Shown here piece by piece: positions 11,301 through 20,110 of a stretch of DNA of 64,000 nucleotides (the first letter of the stretch is position 1; every line of letters starts with the position of its first letter). Below the pieces are notes generated by a model. That model ran no database searches. It had not been told where the DNA came from and saw nothing but the letters and a program-made list of their open reading frames with translations. The stretch comes from Membranihabitans marinus (GTDB taxonomy: Bacteria; Bacteroidota; Bacteroidia; Chitinophagales; Saprospiraceae). The stretch covers positions 1-64,000 of the forward strand of contig NZ_JAHVHU010000014.1 of the NCBI RefSeq assembly GCF_019802045.1, in the 5' to 3' direction. The position numbers and the translations under genes were made by a program.

Positions 11301-11403
11301 GTTTAGCAAATTCAAACTTTGGGACCCCGAATTGAGTACGAGTTATGGAGCAATTTATCCCCAAATGAAAACCATAAATTTTGGATTAAACATCAAGATA
11401 TAA
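8314..11403 (+). CDS. SusC-type TonB-dependent outer-membrane receptor (SusC1)
   Basis: 1029 residues. The signal peptide is at about 1-25, ending near KAYA. The carboxypeptidase-D regulatory-like domain typical of SusC (VTGQVTDKDGEALIGVNV, FDGNYSLEA) follows at about 40-120. The plug then shows DELVIVAYGEQ, the SusC signature IRGVSTFGANNRPLVLVDG and YGVRGANGIVLITTKRG. The rest is a 22-strand beta-barrel with outer loops, ending in a short terminal strand (NFGLNIKI). Unlike SusC2 and SusC3 it has no N-terminal STN signalling domain, so it should transport without relaying to a FecR. SusD1 starts 10 bp downstream. It would import glycan oligomers with energy from TonB/ExbBD; the substrate is unknown. 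Confidence 0.95.
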   Translation: MKQLSTFIFIGICWCLVATHQKAYASDRQGAGLTVEQNRVEVNVTGQVTDKDGEALIGVNVIVKGTNKGTATDFDGNYSLEAVDDDAILVFSYIGYQTLEESVDGRDVVNVVLQDDSQTLDELVIVAYGEQTKESVIGAITTMSTDDLKIPVSKISNSLAGQLAGVVSVQGTGEPGAGSSFWIRGVSTFGANNRPLVLVDGVERSLDLVDPEDVASFSILKDATATAVYGVRGANGIVLITTKRGRESEKPLINGKVEYGTLSPTRLPELATAEQWMDYYNDITFSASNRIPFPEHEKQKYLSGEDPDLYPNVNWMDQIFKPSTTSQRANLNVSGGGKVLRYFVSGSYYNENGIFDPKVTKQYNPSMNYDKFNFRSNLDVDLSSSTTVSLSLSNQYETKNRLGVALGTMYQILMTTPSISIPTEYSDGTHAQPLVGSNPYYSLNSTGYSQDFWNNSQALVGLKQDLSGIVTPGLEFNFRFSWDAYNGSTLDKRKHPATYYATGRDENGDLILHKNADGSDYLSLARSNRGNRTTNLESSLNYKRTFADDHRVGGLFLFNMREHTNNFPGSFIAAFPNRNIGVAARGTYSYRNTYFVEGNFGYNGSENFAPGHRFGFFPSVALGYMVSNAPYFKEVFPYVSLLKLKGSYGEIGNDKIGGNRRFAFNSEMQFTGGYHFGRTGQQWRGGIATGHPGNPNVAWESALKQNVGIELGLFHELEIQADFFYEKREGIYILQESVPSIVGVNVPQYVNLGRMENRGVDASLEYTKNINDFTIQVRSNFTFNRNKKLYDDKPTPIWAYQSEVGKPLYQQRGLIALGLFESYADIENSPVQKFGDVQPGDVKYKDINGDGVIDSYDFVAIGRTHIPEISYGAGVSMGWKGADLSLFFQGVENVTRILSGNPVVGPSGSILVNGQIFSDLADNRWTAANPDPQAKYPRLHLAYNENNRHHSTLFQRDMSFLRLKQAELGYTLPENFTEKAKMSTVRVYVQAVNLFTFSKFKLWDPELSTSYGAIYPQMKTINFGLNIKI

Positions 11404-11413
11404 AAACTGACTT

Positions 11414-13255
11414 ATGAATATTATACCGAAATATACCCTGTTGTTTATTGTGCTGATCCTGGGTCTTAGTTCCTGTGAAAGCTACCTTGACGTAGAACTG
11501 CAGAACCAGCTGACCCTGGATGAAGTGTTTGATAAACGAGAAACCACCGAGTCCTACCTGGCTCAGATTTATGGTTATTTGCCCGATGAACAGAATATTG
11601 TCACCGGAGATGGTACCGTGGTGCCGCGCAGCGATGAAGCCCTCTTTTCCTGGTTGTCCGGTGTGGGGTGGCTGAATTTTAATAATGGATCATGGGGGCC
11701 AACCAGTGGTGCCTATCAGACGTGGCAGCACGACTACAATGGTATTAATCAAGCCACTATTTTTATCAATAATGTTGATAAAAACACAGAACTCAACGCA
11801 GAGACCATTGCCGTGATGAAAGCAGAGGCGCGTTTTTTACGGGCTTACTTTTATTTTACCTTGCTAAGAAAATACGGACCAGTTTATATCTGGGGTGATC
11901 AGCCTTCCGACATTACGATACGACCAGAAGAAATCGATCGGCACAGTCTCCAGGAGAACCTGGACTTTATATTGTCTGAATATGACAAAGCCATTGAAGT
12001 ATTGCCCCGCCAGGTGACCGATGAAGCTTGGGCAGGACGTATTACCAAAGGTGCTGCGATGTCAGCCAAATCACGATTAACCTTGTATGCGGCCAGACCT
12101 TTGTTCAATGGAACCCCACTGTATCATGGTATGAAGAACCATTATGGTGATTTTCTATTCCCTCAGTCGACCGACCCGGAGAAGTGGGAGGTCGCCGCGA
12201 AAGCGGCAAAGGCTGTCATTGACCTCAATCAATATACGCTAAATGAAAACACCAGTGAATCGGATCCGTTTAAGCGGGCCATCAAATCCTACATGGGCAT
12301 TTTCTTTGACTTTTGGAATGATGAGGTCATTTGGGGACGTTGGTATAGCAATGCCCATTCGTTTGTCGTCCGGGCTTCTCCGCCACGGGTGGTTAAGCAA
12401 GGGTATGGCGGCTACAGCCCGTCATTAAAACTAGTGGATACATATCCCATGAAGGAATCCGGTCGGTACCCGGTGACGGGCTATACAGAAAACGGACAAC
12501 CCATCATCGATCCGGCGTCTGGCTACAGCGATGAAGGGTTCACAAACCCCTACATCCACCCTTTGGATGATTTTGCACCCATCAACGCCCACAACAGCTG
12601 CGTAGGTCGCGATGCCCGGTTTTATGCGTCTGTATTGGCTAATGGAATGAACTGGATCAATACGTATAAAGGTGAAAAAGTGGTGACTTTTCATACTGGG
12701 GGTACATCAACCTATCAGCAATCTGGTGACTGCGTAAAATCCGGGTACTTGTGGCGACGTATGAGTGATCCTACGAACAACATCGAAGAAGGGAAATGGG
12801 GGCAGTTTGCCTGGCCTTACTACCGGTTGGCTGAAATATATTTGAATTACGCAGAAGCCTGCAACGAAAAGCCCAACCGGGATGAAGCTGAAGCGCTCCT
12901 CTACATCAACAAGGTACGCGCACGGAGTGGATTGAACAAATTGGAAGATGCTTATCCGGAGGTGATTGGAAACCAAGAATTACTGCGGGATCTATTACGA
13001 AAAGAACGTATGGTTGAGTTAGCTTTTGAAAGTCATCGCTATTACGATATCAGAACCTGGATGATCGCTGAAGAGGAATTCTCGGGTCCGAATTATACCC
13101 GCAATTTGTTAGCGACAGAATATGAAGAATCCTGGGGAAGAACGGATAAGGTGTTTCCTGGCGAAAAAGTGTTTGAACCTAAACACTATTTTTTCCCGAT
13201 TCACCAGAACCAATTGAATGAAATGAAAAATATCACACAGAATTATGGCTGGTAA
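11414..13255 (+). CDS. SusD/RagB-type glycan-binding lipoprotein (SusD1)
   Basis: 613 residues. The lipoprotein signal has its lipobox Cys at LGLSSC, followed by ESYLDVELQ. The SusD N-terminal TPR-like region (TTESYLAQIYGYLP, AEARFLRAYFYFTLLRKYGPVYI) and the C-terminal RagB/SusD region (YYRLAEIYLNYAEACNE, LLRKERMVELAFESHRYYDIRTWM, FFPIHQNQLNEMKNITQNYGW) are both complete. SusD proteins form a lid on the SusC channel and capture oligosaccharides at the cell surface. It is co-transcribed with SusC1. The following lipoprotein frame overlaps its end, but the likely start there is 28 bp downstream. Confidence 0.95.
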   Translation: MNIIPKYTLLFIVLILGLSSCESYLDVELQNQLTLDEVFDKRETTESYLAQIYGYLPDEQNIVTGDGTVVPRSDEALFSWLSGVGWLNFNNGSWGPTSGAYQTWQHDYNGINQATIFINNVDKNTELNAETIAVMKAEARFLRAYFYFTLLRKYGPVYIWGDQPSDITIRPEEIDRHSLQENLDFILSEYDKAIEVLPRQVTDEAWAGRITKGAAMSAKSRLTLYAARPLFNGTPLYHGMKNHYGDFLFPQSTDPEKWEVAAKAAKAVIDLNQYTLNENTSESDPFKRAIKSYMGIFFDFWNDEVIWGRWYSNAHSFVVRASPPRVVKQGYGGYSPSLKLVDTYPMKESGRYPVTGYTENGQPIIDPASGYSDEGFTNPYIHPLDDFAPINAHNSCVGRDARFYASVLANGMNWINTYKGEKVVTFHTGGTSTYQQSGDCVKSGYLWRRMSDPTNNIEEGKWGQFAWPYYRLAEIYLNYAEACNEKPNRDEAEALLYINKVRARSGLNKLEDAYPEVIGNQELLRDLLRKERMVELAFESHRYYDIRTWMIAEEEFSGPNYTRNLLATEYEESWGRTDKVFPGEKVFEPKHYFFPIHQNQLNEMKNITQNYGW

Positions 13256-13283
13256 ATTTAAAATAGCCCAAATACAAAGGACC

Positions 13284-14681
13284 ATGGACAGAATACGAGT
13301 ATTTTTTATGTTACTATTCCTGGGATTCACGACCTTGTTTTTTAGTTGTGAAGACAATAGACGCGTGGATATTGTCGAGGATAAGGTCTATCTTCTGGAG
13401 TCCGGATTCAATGAACAAGAGATGCTCAATATGGATTCTTATATCCATCACATCATGGTGATCAAAAGTGGGATTGGAACACAAAGCGGAACGGTGAAAC
13501 TAGTGGTTGATGAGAATATTGTGGATTCCTACAACGAAGAACACGGTACGCAATACCAGGTTGTTCCGTCCAACTTGTATGAAATCTCTACCTCGGACAT
13601 AGTGTTCAACAAGCAGGATTACCGGGTTCCTTTTGAAGTTCGTATGAATGCACCAGCCATCCGGGAACTTCAAAAAGAAAATTCAGAAGAATATGTGATC
13701 CCAATCCGGGCTGAGGTGGTTTCCGGTAATATTACAAAAGGGGAGCCGGAACAAATGGAGTCTTTGGTTTTACCACATGTAATTGATCCTTACCTATCAT
13801 TTACAGATAACGGCTTGGTGTCTGGAAATACCATTGTAGATTTTGAATCACCGGATGAAACGTTGATTTTCTCCGAAGTAGAGGTGAATTTCGTAAATCA
13901 ATGGAATATAGATTTTGAGGTAGAAGTTGATCCTGCTCTCGTCGTAGAATACAATGAAAGGAATGGAACAAATTATACTTCGTTGCATCCTGAAGCCTTT
14001 CAGATCGACGAAGAAACTCTTAGCTTGAAAGCTATAGATAATGATCATGCCTTCAAAATTTCCATTTCAAAACAAGGTTTTATTGATGCGAATGGGAATT
14101 ATTTATTTGGGGATTACCTGATTCCTGTGGTCCTCACTTCCACAGATAAATTTGGAGTAGATCCTGAAAGACGTACACAACTTATTCCTGTAACTTTTCG
14201 ACCGAACCGATTAGATCGGAGCAAGTGGGAAATTATTGATTGGAATTCATGTATTTGTGAGGAACCTCAGTATGAGGGTCTCGGACGGGTGCCTGAAAAT
14301 TTATTGGATGGAGATGGAGATACTTATTGGGGGTCCAAATGGGATGAACCCAAACCATTTCCATACTATTTCGTATTTGATATGAAAACCAGTCACACCG
14401 TTTATCAGATGGACTTGCACAAGCCATTGAGTGCGAGCTGGCGAGGAAATGTGAAGTCGGGATATTTTGAGATTAGCAATGATGGAGAAACCTGGACGCG
14501 GATCGGGTCGTGGGAGATGCTTGGGAATGCACCCCGGGAACATGCATATCAAGTAGGACCTGCTTCTGGTCGTTACATAAAATTAGTCATCGAAGAAGCA
14601 TTCACCTATGTGGATCAGGAAATCGGACCAGAAAGTGGTGCCAATGTTGACCTGGCTGAGTTTGTAGTCTGGGGAGAATAG
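13284..14681 (+). CDS. Surface lipoprotein: two DUF1735-like domains plus F5/8 type C domain
   Basis: 465 residues from the ATG at 13284. The frame opens at 13245, but MDRIRVFFMLLFLGF ... FFSC is the proper SPII signal, so the later start is preferred. Two DUF1735 (BT_3987 N-terminal-like) modules are seen; each has the E-x-x-G-T-x-Y motif (EEHGTQYQVVP and ERNGTNYTSLH). The C-terminal 150 residues form a discoidin/F5-8C carbohydrate-binding domain (LLDGDGDTYWGSKW, YFEISNDGETWTRIGSW, GRYIKLVI). In known PULs this class occupies the SusE/F-like surface glycan-binding position after SusD. It is the last gene of the first SusCD module, which therefore contains no enzyme. Confidence 0.88.
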   Translation: MDRIRVFFMLLFLGFTTLFFSCEDNRRVDIVEDKVYLLESGFNEQEMLNMDSYIHHIMVIKSGIGTQSGTVKLVVDENIVDSYNEEHGTQYQVVPSNLYEISTSDIVFNKQDYRVPFEVRMNAPAIRELQKENSEEYVIPIRAEVVSGNITKGEPEQMESLVLPHVIDPYLSFTDNGLVSGNTIVDFESPDETLIFSEVEVNFVNQWNIDFEVEVDPALVVEYNERNGTNYTSLHPEAFQIDEETLSLKAIDNDHAFKISISKQGFIDANGNYLFGDYLIPVVLTSTDKFGVDPERRTQLIPVTFRPNRLDRSKWEIIDWNSCICEEPQYEGLGRVPENLLDGDGDTYWGSKWDEPKPFPYYFVFDMKTSHTVYQMDLHKPLSASWRGNVKSGYFEISNDGETWTRIGSWEMLGNAPREHAYQVGPASGRYIKLVIEEAFTYVDQEIGPESGANVDLAEFVVWGE

Positions 14682-14691
14682 GGGAAGATTA

Positions 14692-15120
14692 CTACTTTCG
14701 TGCTCTGGTGTCTTCGAGCACGAAAGTTTTAGGACGGACAATTGTGGACCAGGGCGTCTGGGCATTGGTGCATTTCATGTAGATGAAAGGCTTTGATTCA
14801 TAATAATTGGTGATACCGCACCATCCATTTTTTATCATTACGATTTCGTCCCCGGATTCCTACCCAACTCATTGAGTAGAAATTTGATCGAGCCGTTCAG
14901 TGGCTGATGATAAATAATTTGTGCCTTCTGATTCTGACCAAGAATGATATAATTATTCGGTTGGCGCACGGATCCCGTGAGCGACAAACCACGCTTAGGA
15001 GTAGTTGGCATAGAAGGGTGGCAACGAAGAATGTCAAATGTCTCCAGGCAGGCCTGTGGCATTCTTCCATTCAATATCCTGAACATGTGGGCAAATGTGC
15101 CGCTACCCGGTCCCAGGTAA
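14692..15120 (-). pseudogene. Decayed, frameshifted gene remnant of unknown family
   Basis: On the minus strand one frame reads TGLNYLGPGSGTFAHMFRIL through to LLNELGRNPGTKS. About there a second frame takes over (VMIKNGWCGITNYYESK through TFVLEDTRARK) and ends at a stop at 14692. Together they look like the C-terminal part, about 140 residues, of one protein broken by a frameshift near 14840. Its 5' side stops at the edge of a MITE-like element (15122). I do not recognise the family. Protein-like composition in two abutting frames is the only support, so the call is weak. Confidence 0.3.
14694..14730 (+). terminator. Candidate terminator after the first SusCD module
   Basis: A perfect 12-bp inverted repeat (ACTTTCGTGCTC and GAGCACGAAAGT) with a 10-nt loop is followed by only three further T residues. 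It lies 13 bp after the stop codon. The stem is strong and the T-tract short, so termination is probable but not certain. Confidence 0.6.
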
Positions 15121-15121
15121 T

Positions 15122-15507
15122 TTAACCCGGTTTATTCATCTCGTCATTTATTAAGATGTATAATGAGCAGGGCATCAATTGCTTAAACTCCTAAATTGGG
15201 TATACTATATCGCCCAATTTTGGTTGATATTTGACTTTTGATTCATACATTATCCTCGGGATAGAATCCTCCCACAGCCACGGCGGGGACAGGTCGGTTC
15301 CCTCATCCAAGGTTCACCGAACCTTGTGCCCCGGCTAAGCCGAGGCTTCATTCGCTCATCTTCATCAACGATGGATTTACCATCTTTGGTCTGCGTTGCA
15401 CTCCGACCATCTTCAGTCATTCCTGGCATCTGCACCTGTCTAACTGCCATTAAAACAATAATCAACGCCAGGTAGGTAAATCAAAAGCCATGAATTTTGC
15501 AGGTTAA
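15122..15507 (-). repeat. MITE-like intergenic element, copy A (long form)
   Basis: Read on the minus strand it starts TTAACCTGCAAAATTCATGG and ends GAATAAACCGGGTTAA, so the ends are inverted copies of TTAACC. It shares its 5' block (ATTCATGGCTTTTGATTTA), an ACCTGGCGTTGA / GTTAGACAGG block and its 3' block with copy E, and its 5' and 3' blocks with copy B. A central hairpin is built on CCAAAATTGGG and CCCAATTT. The interior also holds smaller palindromes (CAAGGTTCG with CGAACCTTG). The 71-codon ORF inside is not credible as a gene. Confidence 0.75.
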
Positions 15508-15671
15508 TTCGCTTTGCAATACTCCACACTTCAAAAATATTCAGACTAGTATAGTCCTAAATGTTGAAGTCTGCGTCATTAATGATGAAAGAGGCAGTGA
15601 AGGACGGGGGCATGGAAATTGATACAAAAAGCCCCGACACCACAGCTCTCCATAAAAGCTACAGCCAAAAA

Positions 15672-16613
15672 ATGAATGACGAGGAAATAAATCAGTTGAT
15701 CAAAAAGTATCGGAATAATGAACTTTCCGATACTGAATTCCAGGATTTTCTGCTTCTGCTGCGAAACAAGGATGAAGTAACGGTCAATCTGATGCTTGAT
15801 GAAGCAAAAGCTGATTGGGTGCCATCTCGCTCGATACTGCTCAAAATGCAGGAAACTCAAATAAATCGGAACCGAGCGACAAGAAGGAAGCGGTTATTTA
15901 TCTGGAGCAGCGCCGCTGCGGTAGTTCTTTTGATTGTTGGGTATTTCCTCTTCACTGCTCCGCAAGTGCAAGAAGATATTGTATATCAAACTGGCTATGG
16001 AGAAACCCTTCATATAGAGCTGCCTGACGGGAGCACGGCGCTTTTGAATGCCAATTCCTCGCTGACGTGGAAAGGAGACTGGGAGAAAAATCATCTGCGA
16101 CAGGTCAGTTTGGATGGAGAAGCTTTTTTTGATGTTACAAAGAAAGAGAAGATCCCATTTGAAGTTGATGCTTCTGTCCTGCGGGTTCATGTTTTGGGAA
16201 CCGAATTCAATGTTCGTAACCGGCCCAATGATGTTGATGTGTTTTTACATGAAGGAAAAGTTGATGTTCGAGTGAAGCAGGAGGAAGTAAAAGAACTTTC
16301 GATGAAGCCCGGCGATTTCATTCATTTTGATAAAGCGGATGAAAATATGACTATAGATGAAAACAAACGGATAGGAAAAAAAGCCGCGTGGGTTGATGGC
16401 ATGCTTGAGTTTGAAAATAGAGAAATACAAGAAATTTTGAAAGAGTATGAAATCTTGTACGGGAAGAAATTTAAGATTGAGAATGCTGAACTTGCTAATA
16501 AACGAATGGATTTTTCCTTGCCGTATTCCGACTGGGATTTGGTTCGTAAAGCACTTGGGATCGCATTGGGTGCAGAATTTAATGAGTTAGGAGATACCAT
16601 AATTGTGAAATAA
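15672..16613 (+). CDS. FecR-family anti-sigma factor (inner membrane)
   Basis: The frame opens at 15561, but MNDEEINQLIKKYRNNELSD at 15672 is the natural FecR start, giving 313 residues. A cytoplasmic sigma-binding N-terminus is followed by one transmembrane helix (LFIWSSAAAVVLLIVGYFLF, near residues 75-95). The periplasmic FecR domain comes next (ELPDGSTALLNANSSLTW, GEAFFDV, VHVLGTEFNVR, VFLHEGKVDV). The C-terminal DUF4974-type domain has FENREIQEILKEYEILYGKKF. It receives a signal from the STN domain of SusC2, 11 bp downstream, and controls an ECF sigma factor. No sigma gene is adjacent; the nearest orphan is at 7437-7964. Confidence 0.92.
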   Translation: MNDEEINQLIKKYRNNELSDTEFQDFLLLLRNKDEVTVNLMLDEAKADWVPSRSILLKMQETQINRNRATRRKRLFIWSSAAAVVLLIVGYFLFTAPQVQEDIVYQTGYGETLHIELPDGSTALLNANSSLTWKGDWEKNHLRQVSLDGEAFFDVTKKEKIPFEVDASVLRVHVLGTEFNVRNRPNDVDVFLHEGKVDVRVKQEEVKELSMKPGDFIHFDKADENMTIDENKRIGKKAAWVDGMLEFENREIQEILKEYEILYGKKFKIENAELANKRMDFSLPYSDWDLVRKALGIALGAEFNELGDTIIVK

Positions 16614-16624
16614 ATAATTGTCCA

Positions 16625-19600
16625 ATGAAAAGAATAATTACCTGTTTGCTATTTATTACCTGCCACCTTTTTGTGTCGGTGAACACAATGGTTGCAGAAC
16701 CAGCCGGATCGGATCCAAATGATGGTCGACTGTTGGATATTATCCATGATATTAGTGAACGATATAATGTACACTTTACCTATAATCGGGAGATCGTAGA
16801 AAATGTCGAAATCGAAAATTATAAGCCAGACGGCTATCATGACGCCAACGAAGCATTGGAAAGTGTGTTGGCGGGCACCAATCTGAAATTTGTGATGCTG
16901 GAGATGAAGTATGTGATCATCTACCAGGATGATGCAGAAGGCATGCAATCGCTGAAACAGATGATTGAAGTACTCGAAACGATTATTGATGAAAAGAAAG
17001 TGACCCGAAAAGTCACGTCTTTGCAGAAGCTTGGTTCTTCCAGAGGGTTGAATAATATAAAGCTTGAAAAACACCGAATGGTGGTGAATGTATCCGGTAC
17101 CGTGACAGATGATGAAGGTGAGCCTTTGATCGGAGTCAACGTTTTGGTAAAGGGATCTACGAAAGGAACAGCCACGGATTTTGATGGTAATTTTACCCTG
17201 GAGGATGTCAATGAAAAAGCAACTTTGGTTTTTTCTTACGTGGGATATCAGCGTAAAGAGGTGGCTTTGGAAGGACGCACGAATATTGTGGTGATCATGA
17301 AAAGTGATTCGGAGCTTTTGGATGAGGTCGTAGTAGTTGGTATGGGGGAGCAACGAAAAGCCAGTGTGATCGGAGCTATTTCCAATGTAAATATGGACGA
17401 TCTCAAGGTGCCCAGTCGGTCCATGACCAATGCCTTAGCCGGAAAAATGGCCGGAGCTGTGGTGGTTCAACGGACCGGGGAATTGGGGAATGATAATGGA
17501 GGGTTTTGGATCCGGGGTATTTCGACCTTTAGTTCCAATCGGTCTCCACTGATCCTGGTCGATGGTGTGGAGCGGGAGATGCAGGATTTGAATCCTGAAA
17601 ACGTAGAATCCGTATCGATATTGAAAGATGCTTCAGCAACGGCGGTCTACGGGGTTCGAGCTGCGAACGGTGTTGTTCTGGTGACGACGCGGAAAGGAAA
17701 AGTTCAAAAACCTGCCATCGAATTTAAGACTGAATACGGTGTATCAGATTTGCCGGGACTGCCTGATTATCTTGGTGGTGCAGATTATGCCCGACTTTAC
17801 AACGAAGCTTTGGGGCGTGATAATTATTCTGAAGAATATATCGAAAACCTGGTGAGCGGGGCAGATCCTATGCTTTATCCGAACGTAGACTGGTTCGATG
17901 AGACCTATACCAAATATTCGAATAATGCGCAGGCGACCCTCAATGTACGAGGTGGGGGAGATGTAGCCCGGTATTTTGTGGGACTGGGATTTTTGGGAGA
18001 AAATGGAAACTTTAAGGAAAGCCCTGAAACCGCATATAGCTCCAACCTGGGACTCCAGCGATATAACTTCCGTTCTAATGTGGATATTACTTTGTCGGAG
18101 ACCACGGTGGTGGACTTGGAAGTAGGTGGTTATTTGACCGATCTGCATACCCCTGGTTTGGGAAGAAATATCTACGGAACCAATTTTTCACCAGCTGGTG
18201 AATTGTTTTACTGGTCCAATCTGTCGACTCCAATTTCCAATCCGGTGAAAATACCTATTGGTGTGGACGCCAATGGCAATACAGAGTACGGCTGGGGAGC
18301 TCCATCCCAGGTAGGCGAGAAAAACCCCGCAGAACGATTACTCGGATCCGGATACAATACGGAGTATCGGAATCAGCTCATGAGCCAGATAACTTTGAAT
18401 CAGGATCTGGGTATGATTACTGATGGGCTGAAACTAAAATCATCATATTCTTTTGATGCGTATAACCTGACACGGATCCAACGATGGAAACAATCGACAA
18501 CCTATGGAGTGCAGGGACGTGAAGAAGATACCGGAGACTTGATCTACAATGAAGTCGATAAAGGGCAGGAGTTTTTGAACTATTCACGGTCACTTCAAAG
18601 CAATCGGGCCAAAGAATTTAAATTCCAGCTGATTTATAATAATACGATTCAGGACCGACATCGGATCGGGGGGATGTTGATGTATTATCAACGGGATTTT
18701 ATCAATGGAAATGCCGGATCTTCGATTCTGGCTTTACCATACCGTCGACAGGGAATTGCAGCGCGGATGACGTATGATTACGATGACAGATATTTTGGTG
18801 AGTTAAACGTGGGTTACAACGGGTCAGAGAACTTTCCGAAAGAAAGCCGGTTTGGTGTCTTTCCTGCCGTGGCGGGTGGATGGTTGGTATCCAATGAGGA
18901 TTTCTGGAGCGGAAGAATGCGACGGTTGATCAATGTGTTGAAAATCAAAGGATCTTATGGTCTGGTCGGGTCGGAAGCGTTACCTGGCGGACAGCGATAT
19001 GGCTATTTGTCGATCTATGGCGGTGGTCTCGGTGGTTATCATTTCGGAGAAACACCCCGTGGATTTGGCGGTGTAGGATTGGACCGGATTGGTGTACAAG
19101 ACTTGACCTGGGAGAAAGGGATTAAAAAGAATATTGGATTTGAAATGCTGATGTTCAATGGTGATATCTCGCTGGAAGTGGATTATTTCCATGAGCGACG
19201 ACATGATATTCTATTACGTAGAACTTCCTTACCGGCTATTGTGGGAATCAATTCTGTGCCTTTTGCGAATCGAGGAGAAATGATTAATCGTGGAATGGAT
19301 GGTACATTGGAAGTCTCCAGAAGTTATGAAAACGGCTACACTAGGGTATATGGTAACTTTACTTATGCCCGTGACAAAATATTGGAGCAAGATGAGCCCG
19401 ATCGAAACTATGAATACCGGCAACGGACCGGTCATAAATACGGCCAGAACTTTGGATTGATCGCTCTAGGCTATTTTGTCGATGAAGCAGATATTGAAAA
19501 CAGTCCCGAACAAACTTTTGGAGATGTACGTCCAGGTGATGTAAAGTATAAGGACATTAATGGCGATGGGAAGATCACCATCGATGATGAAGTGCCGATC

Positions 19601-20098
19601 GGGTTTTCCAATTTGCCGGAGATCAATTATGGATTTGGAATACAAACCATGTACCGCAACTTTGATATTGGTATTTTCTTCCGGGGACAAGGTCGGGTTT
19701 CTTATAGCCTGGGTGGCGCATATGTTCCATTTAACCAGGGCGTTGGGAAAGGCAACCTTTATGTACAGGCCTTAGATCGCTGGACGGTGGATAATCCGCG
19801 TCAGGATGCTCAGTATCCCCGTTTGTACAATGGTACTTCCGCCAATAACTGGCAGCGATCAACCAAGACGCTTTATGATGGGAGCTTTCTCCGATTGTCC
19901 GATGTCGAATTGGGCTACACTTTGCGGGCTGATGCGTTGTCAAAAATCGGCATGGAGTCCGTCCGTTTTTATCTTATCGGTAACAATGTGGCTCTTTTTT
20001 CAAATTGGAAGATGTGGGACCCTGAAACAGGATCCGCAAGTGGAAGCAATTACCCATTACAGCGAAAATTTAACTTCGGTATTCGAGGAACTTTCTAA
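16625..20098 (+). CDS. SusC-type TonB-dependent receptor with STN domain (SusC2)
   Basis: 1157 residues. After the signal peptide (about 1-25) comes an STN domain (DIIHDISERYNVHFTYNREI through MKYVIIYQ, about 35-105). It contacts the periplasmic part of FecR and makes this a signalling transducer. The carboxypeptidase-regulatory-like domain (VSGTVTDDEGEPLIGVNVLV, ATDFDGNF) and the plug (DEVVVVGMGEQ, IRGISTFSSNRSPLILVDG, YGVRAANGVVLVTTRKG) follow, then a complete barrel. The plug resembles that of SusC1 (GxGEQxKxSVIGAI) more than SusC3 (VTGSVV), so SusC1 and SusC2 are the closer pair. Cotranscribed with FecR and SusD2. Confidence 0.95.
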   Translation: MKRIITCLLFITCHLFVSVNTMVAEPAGSDPNDGRLLDIIHDISERYNVHFTYNREIVENVEIENYKPDGYHDANEALESVLAGTNLKFVMLEMKYVIIYQDDAEGMQSLKQMIEVLETIIDEKKVTRKVTSLQKLGSSRGLNNIKLEKHRMVVNVSGTVTDDEGEPLIGVNVLVKGSTKGTATDFDGNFTLEDVNEKATLVFSYVGYQRKEVALEGRTNIVVIMKSDSELLDEVVVVGMGEQRKASVIGAISNVNMDDLKVPSRSMTNALAGKMAGAVVVQRTGELGNDNGGFWIRGISTFSSNRSPLILVDGVEREMQDLNPENVESVSILKDASATAVYGVRAANGVVLVTTRKGKVQKPAIEFKTEYGVSDLPGLPDYLGGADYARLYNEALGRDNYSEEYIENLVSGADPMLYPNVDWFDETYTKYSNNAQATLNVRGGGDVARYFVGLGFLGENGNFKESPETAYSSNLGLQRYNFRSNVDITLSETTVVDLEVGGYLTDLHTPGLGRNIYGTNFSPAGELFYWSNLSTPISNPVKIPIGVDANGNTEYGWGAPSQVGEKNPAERLLGSGYNTEYRNQLMSQITLNQDLGMITDGLKLKSSYSFDAYNLTRIQRWKQSTTYGVQGREEDTGDLIYNEVDKGQEFLNYSRSLQSNRAKEFKFQLIYNNTIQDRHRIGGMLMYYQRDFINGNAGSSILALPYRRQGIAARMTYDYDDRYFGELNVGYNGSENFPKESRFGVFPAVAGGWLVSNEDFWSGRMRRLINVLKIKGSYGLVGSEALPGGQRYGYLSIYGGGLGGYHFGETPRGFGGVGLDRIGVQDLTWEKGIKKNIGFEMLMFNGDISLEVDYFHERRHDILLRRTSLPAIVGINSVPFANRGEMINRGMDGTLEVSRSYENGYTRVYGNFTYARDKILEQDEPDRNYEYRQRTGHKYGQNFGLIALGYFVDEADIENSPEQTFGDVRPGDVKYKDINGDGKITIDDEVPIGFSNLPEINYGFGIQTMYRNFDIGIFFRGQGRVSYSLGGAYVPFNQGVGKGNLYVQALDRWTVDNPRQDAQYPRLYNGTSANNWQRSTKTLYDGSFLRLSDVELGYTLRADALSKIGMESVRFYLIGNNVALFSNWKMWDPETGSASGSNYPLQRKFNFGIRGTF

Positions 20099-20110
20099 AA
20101 TACGTAGAAC

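Noticed and set aside
13245-13283. Upstream ATG for the DUF1735/F5-8C protein
   Set aside because: It overlaps the SusD1 end and would put 13 polar residues ahead of a normal SPII signal; ATG 13284 is better.
15250-15465. 71-codon minus-strand ORF
   Set aside because: It lies wholly inside MITE-like copy A and is built from its palindromes; copies B and E do not keep this frame.
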